Origin: Petrolisthes cinctipes
Taxonomy: Eukaryota; Arthropoda; Malacostraca; Decapoda; Porcellanidae
Assembly (NCBI GenBank): GCA_033782935.1
Contig: JAWQEG010000726.1
Location: 473,001 to 537,000, forward strand
DNA length: 64,000 bases
Direction of reading: 5' to 3'
The notes below the pieces were generated by a model. The model saw only the letters and a program-made list of their open reading frames with translations. It was not told where the DNA came from and searched no databases. The position numbers were made by a program, and so were the translations under genes. This document shows positions 1-10,877 of this stretch, in pieces; position 1 is the first letter of the stretch; each line of letters begins with the position of its first letter.

Positions 1-235
1 TTTATATTAAGGTAACATGTACTGTACTTTAGTAATAGTAACAATAAGTAGGTTATAATATCCTAACAGAATACTGTATAACATAGGTTGATTTATATTA
101 AGATAACATGTACTGTACTGTAGTAATAGTAACAATAAGTAGGTTATCATATCCTAACAGAATACTGTATAACATAGGTTGATTTATATTAAGGTAACAT
201 GTACTGTACTGTAGTACTGTAATAGTAACAATATG
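1..235. repeat. Tandem repeat, about 91-bp unit
   Basis: Two and a half copies of a 91-bp unit; the landmark tttatattaag starts at 1, 92 and 183. The last copy merges into the left arm of the large inverted repeat. No coding potential seen. Confidence 0.85.
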
Positions 236-745
236 TACCCAATATTCTTCATATTCTCCCTCTCTCTCTCACACCTCTTTATAAAACCATTTATACACTT
301 GTCTCATTAATATTTGATAAACTCAGTTACCTAAAACAAACACAAACATTTTAAAGATTAAGTCAAATAAACCTCCACCATTAAATCCAACCTAACCAAA
401 CCAACAAATTATAACCTAACTTTGATTATGTTTGGCAAGATTTCTATTCCCGATGTGACCTTATTTAATTATTAAGCCTATCAAAGGAAATATATCTTAT
501 AGGCCTATCTTACAGCAGATAATGTGAGTTACTGTACTGTGGTCTTATTTAATTATTAAACCTAACAAAGGAAATATATCATATATCTTAGAACAGATAA
601 TGTAAGTTACTGTACTGTGGTCTTATTTAATTATTAAACCTAAAAAGGAAATAATATCTTAATATCTTAGAACAGATAATGTGAGTTACTGTACTGTGGT
701 TTTATTTAATTATTAATCCTAACAAAGGAAATACCGTATATCTTA
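190..745. repeat. Left arm of a large inverted repeat
   Basis: Read in reverse complement, 15183-15610 follows this arm in order: the atgtactgtactg end, the stretch leading to atatgtacccaat, the cattaatatttgataaactc stretch, the cccgatgtgacc junction and the TTATTTAATTATTAA repeats. The arms differ by scattered substitutions and by copy number of the inner repeat. They face inward and enclose about 14.4 kb. Confidence 0.8.
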
Positions 746-755
746 GAGCAGATCT
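455..755. repeat. Tandem repeat, about 80-bp unit, inside the left arm
   Basis: Four imperfect copies of a unit containing ttatttaattattaa, aaaggaaatat and cagataatgtgagttactgt, spaced 78-84 bp. The right arm holds two copies in reverse complement. Confidence 0.8.
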
Positions 756-809
756 GAAATTACAGACCCAAGGAGTACAATACATCGCTCCTCAAGTTGT
801 ATAATAGAA

Positions 810-1990
810 CTCAGTGGTAAATGTTTTGTTAATACCGGTGTAGCTTAAGTCAGAAGGTGGAGTATCTCTGGTTTACACCGGTGTAAATGTTTTGTTAATA
901 CCGGTGTAGCCTAAGTCAGAAGGTGGAGTATCTCTGGTTTACACCGGTGTAAATGTTTTGTTAATACCGGTGTATAGGCCTAGCTTAAGTCAGAAGGTGG
1001 AGTATCTCTGGTTTACACCGGTGTAAATGTTTTGTTAATACCGGTGTAGCCTAAGTCAGAAGGTGGAGTATCTCTGGTTTACACTGGTGTAAATGTTTTG
1101 TGAATACCGGCTCATTACTTTATATAGTAGTATTAACAATAGGTCAAGTTGTATAATAGAACTCAGTGGTAAATGTTTTGTGAATACCGGTGTAAGTCAG
1201 AAGGTGGAGTATCTCTGGTTTACACCAGTGTAAGTCAGAAGGTGGAGTATCTCTGGTTTACACCGGTGTAAGTCAGAAGGTGGAATATCTCTGGTTTACA
1301 CCAGTGTAAGTCAGAAGGTGGAATATCTCTGGTTTACACCAGAAGGTGGAATATCTCTGGTTTACACCAGTGTAAGTCAGAAGGTGGAGTATCTCTGGTT
1401 TACACCAGTGTAAGTCAGAAGGTGGAATATCTCTGGTTTACACCAGAAGGTGGAATATCTCTGGTTTACACCAGTGTAAGTCAGAAGGTGGAGTATCTCT
1501 GGTTTACACCAGTGTAAGTCAGAAGGTGGAATATCTCTGGTTTACACCAGTGTAAGTCAGAAGGTGGAGTATCTCTGGTTTACACCAGTGTAAGTCAGTA
1601 GGTGGAATATCTCTGGTTTACACCAGAAGGTGGAGTATCTCTGGTTTACACCAGTGTAAGTCAGAAGGTGGAGTATCTCTGGTTTACACCAGTGTAAGTC
1701 AGTAGGTGGAATATCTCTGGTTTACACCAGAAGGTGGAGTATCTCTGGTTTACACCGGTGTAAGTCAGAAGGTGGAATATCTCTGGTTTACACCAGTGTA
1801 AGTCAGAAGGTGGAATATCTCTGGTTTACACCAGAAGGTGGAGTATCTCTGGTTTACACCAGTGTAAGTCAGAAGGTGGAGTATCTCTGGTTTACACCAG
1901 TGTAAGTCAGAAGGTGGAGTATCTCTGGTTTACACCAGTGTAAGTCAGAAGGTGGAGTATCTCTGGTTTACACCTGGGTAAATGTTTTGT
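810..1990. repeat. Tandem array, 38-bp and about 67-bp units with a palindromic core
   Basis: The first part has units of about 67-75 bp joining aaatgttttgttaataccgg to gtcagaaggtggagtatctc. From about 1190 it shortens to a 38-bp unit, with occasional 25-bp half units, to about 1980. The longer units carry the perfect palindrome tttacaccggtgtaaa (for example 872-887). In the short units the centre is usually changed to accagtgt and the palindrome is lost. Confidence 0.85.
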
Positions 1991-2212
1991 GGATACCAGC
2001 ACAAAGTGTGTGCCATTACTTTATTAACAGTATTAACATAGTAATATTAACAGTAGGTCAAGACACAAGCCTCCATCAGTGTCTTGGACACCTCAGGTGT
2101 ACCAACCCTACAGTAATGAAATATTTAACTTCAATGGAATTTTATTTAAGTATTGGTGGTCCCAATACTTTTTTTGCCGACTGTACTCTAGCAATCAACA
2201 GTCAATCCCTAG

Positions 2213-2525
2213 CCTACCAGAGTCGAAGCAGGTGGTTTCTGGACGACAGCCCACCCAAACCATCATGACACACACACACACACAGCCCACCTGAGTCGAA
2301 GCCCGAGATCTGAAGTAGGTGGTTTTCTGGACGACAGCCCACCCAAACCAACATGACACACACACACAGCCTACCTGAGTCGAAGCAGGTGGTTTCTGGA
2401 CGACAGCCCACCCAAACCAACATGACACTCACACACACACACAGCCTACCTGAGTCGAAGCAGGTGGTTTCTGGACGACAGCCCACCCAAACCAACATAA
2501 CACACACACACACACACATACACTT
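2213..2525. repeat. Tandem repeat with CA-rich spacer
   Basis: About four to five copies of a 65-85 bp unit containing gaagcaggtggtttctgg, cgacagcccacccaaacca and a variable (CA)n run. Open frames on both strands here are low-complexity translations of the repeat. Confidence 0.8.
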
Positions 2526-2539
2526 TGGGTGTGTATGAA

Positions 2540-3500
2540 GACTATGGAGACAGTATAGGTAAACTGGAGTGCTTCATATTCCTCCAAATGGATCAAAAAG
2601 TCCATCTCGTATTAATAACATGGAGTTGGTGTGTTGTGTTTCGTGGCATCGTTTGGAGGAATCAGTTGCCTTTCAATATACCGTCAAAAGTATTTTTCGT
2701 TATTCCCTTATTAGTAAATTAGAAGGTGTGTGATTCCTCCAAACTATACCATGAAACAAATCACTTCAATGTTATTAATAAAAGTTGTGTTGTTTGGAGG
2801 AAGTAGTAAGTCCTTCAATATATACCAGGAAACAAATCACTTCAATGTTATTAATAAAAGTTGTGTTGTTTGGAGGAAGTAGTAAGTCCTTCAATATATA
2901 CCATGAAACAAATCACTTCAATATTATTAATAAAAGTTGTGTTGTTTGGAGGAAGTAGTAAGTCCTTCAATATATACCAGGAAACAAATCACTTCAATGT
3001 TATTAATAAAAGTTGTGTTGTTTGGAGGAAGTAGTAAGTCCTTCAATATAACTATACCATCAAGAGTCTTTACACTTTTATTTAATTAATTAAGTGTTAT
3101 TTATTTATTATTTTGACATAGTTTAGAGGAAGTAGTACCGGTAGTCCTTCAATATATACCATCAAGAGTCTACCATTTTAATTAGTCTAAATGTTATTTA
3201 TTTATTATCATGATATAGTCTGGAGGAAGCAGTAGTCTTCCGAAATAATTATACCGTCAAGAGTCTTTAACCTTTTAATTAATTAAGTGTTGTTTATTTA
3301 TTTATTATTATGACATAGTTTGGAGGAAGTAGTACCGGTAGTCCTTCAATATAACAATACCATCAAGAGTCTTTACCATTTTAATTAATTAAGTGTTGTT
3401 TATTTATTTATTATTATGACATAGTTTGGAGGAAGTAGTAGTCCTTCAATATATACCATCAAAAGTCTTTACACTTTTAATTAAGTGTTGTTTATTTATT
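2540..3500. repeat. Satellite built from TTAA-foldback (MITE) sequence
   Basis: Units of about 85-120 bp contain ttcctccaaactataccatg, aacaaatcacttcaatgtta, gtttggaggaa and ccttcaatata. These are the internal blocks of the TTAA-flanked foldback elements at 33.7, 43.8 and 46.5 kb. The region begins with an almost complete element and continues as a tandem array of about eight partial copies. Confidence 0.75.
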
Positions 3501-4440
3501 ATTTTATCAAATTTTATTATGACATTATTATTTATTATTATTATACCGTCTACTATTATAGTTTTAGTGTTATAAAATATTCATTATTTTTGTAATGAAA
3601 TTATTATTATCACCATTATATTATATCCATTAATCATTATTGTCCATCATTATTATCATAATGTTTATTACAACTACTACCACTACTACAACAATAACAA
3701 TAAAAACTACTACTACTACAACTACTTCATTAAAGAGAAAGAAAACAATATAAATGCTTAGCAAAATATTTATTTATTGTAATGACAAATATTTACCTTT
3801 ATACTAACAAAATAATGAGAATAATGTATACTATTCAAATAATAATAATAATAAATATTTACCTTTATATAAACCAAAGAAAAAGGTAATGAATACTTTT
3901 AATGTTATAACAATAAATATTTACCTTTATATAAACCAAAGAAAAAGGTAATGAATACTTTTAAAATTATAACAATAAATATTTACCTTTATACAAACCA
4001 AAGAAAAAGGTAATGAATACTTTTAAATTTATAACAATAAATATTTACTTTTATATAAACCAATGAGAATAATGTATAATATTCTGAATTAATCATAAAA
4101 AATATTTGCCTTTATATAAACAAAACAATCAAAATAATGTATAATATTCAGAATTAATTATAACAAAATAAATATTTACCTTTATACAAACAATGAGAAT
4201 AATGTATAATATTCTGAATTAATCATAATAAATATTTACCTTTATACAAACAATGAGAATAATGTATAATATTCAGAATTAATTATAACAAAATAAATAT
4301 TTACCTTTATACAAACAATAATAATAATGTATAATATTCTGAATTAATCATAATAAATATTTACCTTTATATAAACAAAACAATCATAATGATGCATACT
4401 ATTCAAATCATAACAATTAATTCCTTTATACAAATGAAAC
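3500..4440. repeat. AT-rich tandem region
   Basis: 3500-3770 is simple AT-rich sequence with ATT and ACT/ACA runs. From about 3770 to 4430 a 60-75 bp unit containing aataaatatttacctttata and ataatgtataatattc repeats roughly ten times. No gene seen. Confidence 0.75.
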
Positions 4441-4489
4441 TTAATGATCTACAAATAAAACTTAAATATTACAATATATGAAATAAATG

Positions 4490-5192
4490 ATATTCCTTGA
4501 TACAAAGAGGAGTATAGCGTTATTATCTGTTATAATAATATGGTGTGTGTTTCTTTGGTTAATTTGATTGATTGATTGATATTATGCGCCTCAACAGCGA
4601 GGTCATATAGCGCCAGGGAAAGGTGATAGAGTGGTGTAACAGCAAGCAGGTTTCTTTGGTTAGTGTTGGTGGTCAAACATAGACTGTTGAATGATCTTAG
4701 TGTTGGTTAAAGATGAGTATAGTGTTATTATCTGTTATGATAATATGGTGTGTGTTGGTGGTCAAACATAGACTGTTGAATGATCTTAGTGTTGGTTAAA
4801 GATGAGTATAGTGTTATTATCTGTTATGATAATATGGTGTGTGTTGATGGTCAAACATAAGCTGTTGAATTATCTTAGTGTTGGTTAAAGATGAGTATAG
4901 TGTTATTATCTGTTATGATAATATGGTGTGTGTTGATGGTCAAACATAGACTGTTGAATTATCTTAGTGTTGGTTAAAGATGAGTATAGTATTATTATCT
5001 GTTATGATAATATGGTGTGTGTTGGTGGTCAAACATAAGCTGTTGAATTATCTTAGTGTTGGTCAAGTATTGGTTATAACAACAGTCAAAGAGAAGGATA
5101 GCGTTATTATCTGTTATAATTATATGGTGTGTGTTTCTTTGGTTAGTGGTGGTCAAACATAGGCTGTTGAATGATCTTAGTGTTGGTTAAAT
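4490..5192. repeat. Tandem repeat, about 89-bp unit
   Basis: About seven copies of a unit with gatgagtatagtgttattat, ctgttatgataatatggtg and caaacata-ctgttgaat. Perfect-spaced copies start near 4706, 4795, 4885 and 4974. The first copy is split by a dispersed repeat at 4560-4645. Confidence 0.85.
4560..4645 (-). repeat. Dispersed repeat tail inserted in the 89-bp satellite
   Basis: Contains a short (GATT)n run followed by gcgcctcaacagcgaggtca and tatagcgccagg. The reverse complement of this block recurs at 20060-20110. It resembles the 3' end of a SINE or LINE, judged from the shared block and the simple-repeat tail only. Confidence 0.5.
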
Positions 5193-5323
5193 ATTGGTTA
5201 TAACAAGTTAGTCATCCATTACTTGTTGTTGAATTATTACGACTCATTCTCCTCTCTATGGCCATGTTAGGATTACTAAAACCATCCTGTTATGTTGATA
5301 GGATAGAATAGTGAGTATATCCT

Positions 5324-6454
5324 TCACACTACGTTGGGATGACATACATATTGGCTCACTTTCCACTTCTTGTTGACAGGATACACGTCTTCATTATCCT
5401 CGTCCCTCATTCTGACAATCTTCATAACAATTCTTGGTTTGGTTGTGTTGATATCTTCATTGCTTTTTATTTTAAAGTTACCATTCTTCTTAACAATCTT
5501 CATGACAATACTTGGTTTGGTTGTGTTGATATCTTCATTGTTTTTGGTTTTAAAGTTACCATTCTTCTTAACAATCTTCATGACAATACTTGGTTTGGTT
5601 GTGTTGATATCTTCATTGCTTTTTATTTTAAAGTTACCATTCTTCTTAACAATCTTCATGACAATACTTGGTTTGGTTGTGTTGATATCTTCATTGTTTT
5701 TGGTTTTAGAGTTACCATTCTTCTTAACAATCTTCATGACAATACTTGGTTTGGTTGTGTTGATATCTTCATTGTTTTTGGTTTTAAAGTTACCATTCTT
5801 CTTAACAATCTTCATAACAACTCTTGGTTTGGAAAAGTTGTCCTCTACATTGTTGTTGTCTTCATCATTTTCAGTTCTTTCTACAGCTTCTTTCAGACCT
5901 TTAATTTCCTTTGGTCCAACATCACTATCATCATCACTGGATTCCAACCAAGAATCATTTCCACTATCTTCTTTATCTTGCTTTGGTCCAACATCACTAT
6001 CATCATCACTGGATTCCAACCAAGAATAATTTCCACTATCTTCTTTAACTTGCTTTGGTCCAACATCACTATCATCATCACTGGATTCCAACCAAGAATC
6101 ATTTCCACTATCTTCTTTATCTTGCTTTGGTCCAACATCACTGGATTCCAACCAAGAATCATTTCCATTATCTTCTTTAACTTCATCAAGTTCCATATTG
6201 TCAGTAAAGATGATGGGCATGTCAGGAAGTTTCTCTTTAGCTTCAAGTTCCATATTGTCAGTAAAAATGATGGGCATGTCAGGAAGTTTCTCTTCTTTAG
6301 CTTCAAGTTCCATATTGTCAGTAAAGATGATGGGCATGTCAGGAAGTTTCTCTTCTTTAGCTTCAAGTTCCATATTGTCAGTAAAAATGATGGGCATGTC
6401 AGGAAGTTTCTCTTTAGCTTCAAGTTCCATATCGTCAGTAAAAATGATGGGCAT
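5324..6454 (-). CDS. Macrosatellite unit 1 repeat ORF, function unknown
   Basis: Open frame of 376 codons; the protein family is not recognised. From the N-terminus it has five repeats with MPIIFTD, four repeats with SWLESSD followed by acidic DDDSD and GPK, an acidic Asn-rich linker, five 26-residue repeats with KIVKKNG and NEDINTT, and a unique tail ending HPNVV. The product would be hydrophilic and unstructured, with an acidic middle and basic C-terminal half, and no signal peptide or membrane segment. All nested repeat lengths and length variants seen are multiples of three, which favours coding. The frame stays open upstream of the chosen ATG to about 6505, so an earlier exon is possible. 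The opposite strand is also open because repeat lengths divide by three, so the strand is a judgement based on composition. Confidence 0.4.
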   Translation of the reverse strand: MPIIFTDDMELEAKEKLPDMPIIFTDNMELEAKEEKLPDMPIIFTDNMELEAKEEKLPDMPIIFTDNMELEAKEKLPDMPIIFTDNMELDEVKEDNGNDSWLESSDVGPKQDKEDSGNDSWLESSDDDSDVGPKQVKEDSGNYSWLESSDDDSDVGPKQDKEDSGNDSWLESSDDDSDVGPKEIKGLKEAVERTENDEDNNNVEDNFSKPRVVMKIVKKNGNFKTKNNEDINTTKPSIVMKIVKKNGNSKTKNNEDINTTKPSIVMKIVKKNGNFKIKSNEDINTTKPSIVMKIVKKNGNFKTKNNEDINTTKPSIVMKIVKKNGNFKIKSNEDINTTKPRIVMKIVRMRDEDNEDVYPVNKKWKVSQYVCHPNVV

Positions 6455-6922
6455 GTCGTGAAGTTTCTCTTCTTTATCTTGTCTTAAGGGCCTTCATATG
6501 CCTTAGGGGCCCTCATATCTTAGGGGCCCTCACATATCTTAGGGGTCCTCATATATTTTAGGGGCCCTCATATGTCTTAGGGGCCCTCATATATCTTAGG
6601 GGCCCTCATATGTCTTAGGGGTCCACACATGTTTTAGAGACCCTCATATATCTTAGGAGCCCTCATATGTCTTATGGGCTCTCATATCTTGGGGGCCCAC
6701 TCATGTTTTAGGGGCCCACACATGTCTTATGGGCTCTCATATATCTTAGGGGCCTCATATGTTGTAGGGGCCCTCATATATCTTGACTATTGGTTAAAAC
6801 AAGTTAGTCATCCATTACTTGTTGTTGTTGAATTATTACGACTCATTCTCCTCTCTATGGCCATGTTAGGATTACTAAAACCATCCTGTTATGTTGATAG
6901 GATAGAATAGTAAGTATATCCT

Positions 6923-7786
6923 TCACACTACGTTGGGATGACATACATATTGGCTCACTTTCCACTTCTTGTTGACAGGATACACGTCTTCATTATCCTC
7001 GTCCCTCATTCTGACAATCTTCATAACAATTCTTGGTTTGGTTGTGTTGATATCTTCATTGCTTTTTATTTTAAAGTTACCATTCTTCTTAACAATCTTC
7101 ATGACAATACTTGGTTTGGTTGTGTTGATATCTTCATTGTTTTTGGTTTTAAAGTTACCATTCTTCTTAACAATCTTCATGACAATACTTGGTTTGGTTG
7201 TGTTGATATCTTTACTGTTTTTGGTTTTAAAGTTACCATTCTTCTTAACAATCTTCATGACAATACTTGGTTTGGTTGTGTTGATATCTTCATTGTTTTT
7301 GGTTTTAAAGTTACCATTCTTCTTAACAATCTTCATAACAACTCTTGGTTTGGAAAAGTTGTCCTCTACATTGTTGTTGTCTTCATCATTTTCAGTTCCT
7401 TCTACAGCTTCTTTCAGACCTTTAATTTCCTTTGGTCCAACATCACTATCATCATCACTGGATTCCAACCAAGAATCTTTTCCATTATCTTCTTTAACTT
7501 GCTTTGGTCCATCATCACTATCATCATCACTGGATTCCAACCAAGAATCATTTCCACTATCTTCTTTATCTTGCTTTGGTCCAACATCACTGGATTCCAA
7601 CCAAGAATCATTTCCATTATCTTCTTTAACTTCATCAAGTTCCATATTGTCAGTAAAGATGATGGGCATGTCGTGAAGTTTCTCTTTAGCTTCAAGTTCC
7701 ATATTGTCAGTAAAAATGATGGGCATGTCAGACAGTTTCTCTTCTTTAGCTTCAAGTTCCATATTGTCAGTAAAGATGATGGGCAT
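6923..7786 (-). CDS. Macrosatellite unit 2 repeat ORF, function unknown
   Basis: Open frame of 287 codons, paralogous to unit 1, with three MPIIFTD-type repeats, three WLESSD repeats and four KIVKKNG repeats before the same tail. A fourth MPIIF repeat lies upstream but is cut off by an in-frame TAG at 7799-7801, where sister repeats read GAG. The start used here is the first Met after that stop. One acidic repeat reads DDGPK instead of DVGPK. Either the unit is decaying or the real start lies below the stop. Function is unknown. Confidence 0.35.
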   Translation of the reverse strand: MPIIFTDNMELEAKEEKLSDMPIIFTDNMELEAKEKLHDMPIIFTDNMELDEVKEDNGNDSWLESSDVGPKQDKEDSGNDSWLESSDDDSDDGPKQVKEDNGKDSWLESSDDDSDVGPKEIKGLKEAVEGTENDEDNNNVEDNFSKPRVVMKIVKKNGNFKTKNNEDINTTKPSIVMKIVKKNGNFKTKNSKDINTTKPSIVMKIVKKNGNFKTKNNEDINTTKPSIVMKIVKKNGNFKIKSNEDINTTKPRIVMKIVRMRDEDNEDVYPVNKKWKVSQYVCHPNVV

Positions 7787-8311
7787 GTCAGGAAGTTTCT
7801 ATTCTTTAGCTTCAAGTTCCATATTGTCACTGAAAATGATGGGCATGTCAGACAGTTTCTCTTCTTTATCTTGTATTAGGGGCCTTCATATGCCTTAGGG
7901 GCCCTCATATCTTAGGGGCCCTCACATATCTTAGGGGTCCTCATATGTTTTAGGGGCCCTCATAGGTCTTAGGGGCCCTCATATATCTTAGGGGCCCTCA
8001 TATGTCTTAGGGGTCCACACATGTTTTAGAGACCCTCATATATCTTAGGAGCCCTCATATGTCTTATGGGCTCTCATATCTTGGGGGCCCACTCATGTTT
8101 TAGGGGCCCACACATGTCTTATGGGCTCTCATATATCTTAGGGGCCTCATATGTTGTAGGGGCCCTCATATATCTTGACTATTGGTTAAAACAAGTTAGT
8201 CATCCATTACTTGTTGTTGAATTATTACGACTCATTCTCCTCTCTATGGCCATGTTAGGATTACTAAAACCATCCTGTTATGTTGATAGAATAGAATAGT
8301 GAGTATATCCT

Positions 8312-9109
8312 TCACACTACGTTGGGATGACATACATATTGGCTCACTTTCCACTTCTTGTTGACAGGATACACGTCTTCATTATCCTCGTCCCTCATTC
8401 TGACAATCTTCATAACAATTCTTGGTTTGGTTGTGTTGATATCTTCATTGCTTTTTATTTTAAAGTTACCATTCTTCTTAACAATCTTCATGACAATACT
8501 TGGTTTGGTTGTGTTGATATCTTCATTGCTTTTTATTTTAAAGTTACCATTCTTCTTAACAATCTTCATGACAATACTTGGTTTGGTTGTGTTGATATCT
8601 TCATTGTTTTTGGTTTTAAAGTTACCATTCTTCTTAACAATCTTCATAACAACTCTTGGTTTGGAAAAGTTGTCCTCTACATTGTTGTTGTCTTCATCAT
8701 TTTCAGTTCCTTCTACAGCTTCTTTCAGACCTTTAATTTCCTTTGGTCCAACATCACTATCATCATCACTGGATTCCAACCAAGAATCATTTCCACTATC
8801 TTCTTTATCTTGCTTTGGTCCAACATCACTATCATCATCACTGGATTCCAACCAAGAATAATTTCCACTATCTTCTTTAACTTGCTTTGGTCCAACATCA
8901 CTATCATCATCACTGGATTCCAACCAAGAATCATTTCCACTATCTTCTTTATCTTGCTTTGGTCCAACATCACTGGATTCCAACCAAGAATCATTTCCAT
9001 TATCTTCTTTAACTTCATCAAGTTCCATATTATCAGTAAAAATGATGGGCATGTCAGGAAGTTTCTCTTTAGCTTCAAGTTCCATATCGTCAGTAAAAAT
9101 GATGGGCAT
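8312..9109 (-). CDS. Macrosatellite unit 3 repeat ORF, function unknown
   Basis: Shortest intact unit frame, 265 codons: two MPIIFTD repeats, four WLESSD repeats and three KIVKKNG repeats, then the shared unique C-terminal tail. It is close to unit 1 in its acidic block, including the YSWLESS variant in the same position. This suggests units 1 and 3 are more recent relatives than either is to unit 2. No stops interrupt the repeats. Function is unknown. Confidence 0.38.
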   Translation of the reverse strand: MPIIFTDDMELEAKEKLPDMPIIFTDNMELDEVKEDNGNDSWLESSDVGPKQDKEDSGNDSWLESSDDDSDVGPKQVKEDSGNYSWLESSDDDSDVGPKQDKEDSGNDSWLESSDDDSDVGPKEIKGLKEAVEGTENDEDNNNVEDNFSKPRVVMKIVKKNGNFKTKNNEDINTTKPSIVMKIVKKNGNFKIKSNEDINTTKPSIVMKIVKKNGNFKIKSNEDINTTKPRIVMKIVRMRDEDNEDVYPVNKKWKVSQYVCHPNVV

Positions 9110-9574
9110 GTCGTGAAGTTTCTCTTCTTTATCTTGTCTTAGGGGCCTTCATATGCCTTAGGGGCCCTCATATCTTAGGGGCCCTCACATATCTTAGGGG
9201 TCCTCATATGTTTTAGGGGCCCTCATATGTCTTAGGGGCCCTCATATATCTTAGGGGCCCTCATATGTCTTAGGGGTCCACACATGTTTTAGAGACCCTC
9301 ATATATCTTAGGAGCCCTCATATGTCTTATGGGCTCTCATATCTTGGGGGCCCACTCATGTTTTAGGGGCCCACACATGTCTTATGGGCTCTCATATATC
9401 TTAGGGGCCTCATATGTTGTAGGGGCCCTCATATATCTTGACTATTGGTTATAACAAGTTAGTCATCCATTATTTGTTGTTGAATTATTACGACTCAGTC
9501 TCCTCTCTATGGCCATGTTAGGATTACTAAAACCATCCTGTTATGTTGATAGGATAGAATAGTCAGTATATCCT

Positions 9575-10393
9575 TCACACTACGTTGGGATGACATACAT
9601 ATTGGCTCACTTTCCACTTCTTGTTGACAGGATACACGTCTTCATTATCCTCGTCCCTCATTCTGACAATCTTCATAACAATTCTTGGTTTGGTTGTGTT
9701 GATATCTTCATTGCTTTTTATTTTAAAGTTACCATTCTTCTTAACAGTCTTCATGACAATACTTGGTTTGGTTGTGTTGATATCTTCATTGTTTTTGGTT
9801 TTAAAGTTACCATTCTTCTTAACAATCTTCATGACAATACTTGGTTTGGTTGTGTTGATATCTTTATTGTTTTTGGTTTTAAAGTTACCATTCTTCTTAA
9901 CAATCTTTATGACAATACTTGGTTTGGTTGTGTTGATATCTTCATTGTTTTTGGTTTTAAAGTTACCATTCTTCTTAACAATCTTCATAACAACTCTTGG
10001 TTTGGAAAAGTTGTCCTCTACATTGTTGTTGTCTTCATCATTTTCAGTTCCTTCTACAGCTTCTTTCAGACCTTTAATTTCCTATGGTCCAACATCACTA
10101 TCATCATCACTGGATTCCAACCAAGAATCATTTCCACTATCTTCTTTAACTTGCTTTGGTCCAACATCACTATCATCATCACTGGATTCCAACCAAGAAT
10201 CATTTCCACTATCTTCTTTATCTTGCTTTGGTCCAACATCACTATCATCATCACTGGATTCCAACCAAGAATCATTTCCATTATCTTCTTTAACTTCATC
10301 AAGTTCCATATTGTCAGTAAAGATGATGGGCATGTCAGGATGTTTCTCTTCTTTAGCTTCAAGTTCCATATTGTCACTGAAAATGATGGGCAT
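9575..10393 (-). pseudogene. Macrosatellite unit 4 repeat ORF, split by a stop
   Basis: The frame is cut by TAG at 10082-10084, where the other units have AAG (Lys) in the GPKEIK segment. Upstream there are two MPIIF repeats and three WLESSD repeats (103 codons); downstream the linker, four KIVKKNG repeats and the tail stay open to 9575. One repeat reads IVIKIV and another MKTV. This unit also has the only altered opposite-strand GTRAGT motif (GTCAGT). It is probably a non-functional unit if the others are coding. Confidence 0.45.
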
Positions 10394-10877
10394 GTCAGAC
10401 AGTTTCTCTTCTTTATCTTGTCTTAGGGGCCTTCATATGCCTTAGGGGCCCTCATATCTTAGGGGCCCTCACATATCTTAGGGGTCCTCATATGTTTTAG
10501 GGGCCCTCATATGTCTTAGGGGCCCTCATATATCTTAGGGGCCCTCATATGTCTTAGGGGTCCACACATGTCTTAGGGGTCCACACATGTTTTAGAGACC
10601 CTCATATATCTTAGGAGCCCTCATATGTCTTATGGGCTCTCATATCTTGGGGGCCCACTCATGTTTTAGGGGCCCACACATGTCTTATGGGCTCTCATAT
10701 ATCTTAGGGGCCTCATATGTTGTAGGGGCCCTCATATATCTTGACTATTGGTTATAACAAGTTAGTCATCCATTACTTGTTGTTGAATTATTACGACTCA
10801 GTCTCCTCTCTATGGCCATGTTAGGATTACTAAAACCATCCTGTTATGTTGATAGAATAGAATAGTAAGTATATCCT

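Noticed and set aside
1987..2540. Overlapping short frames on both strands in the CA-rich minisatellite
   Set aside because: Translations of the tandem repeat; no start context or domain.
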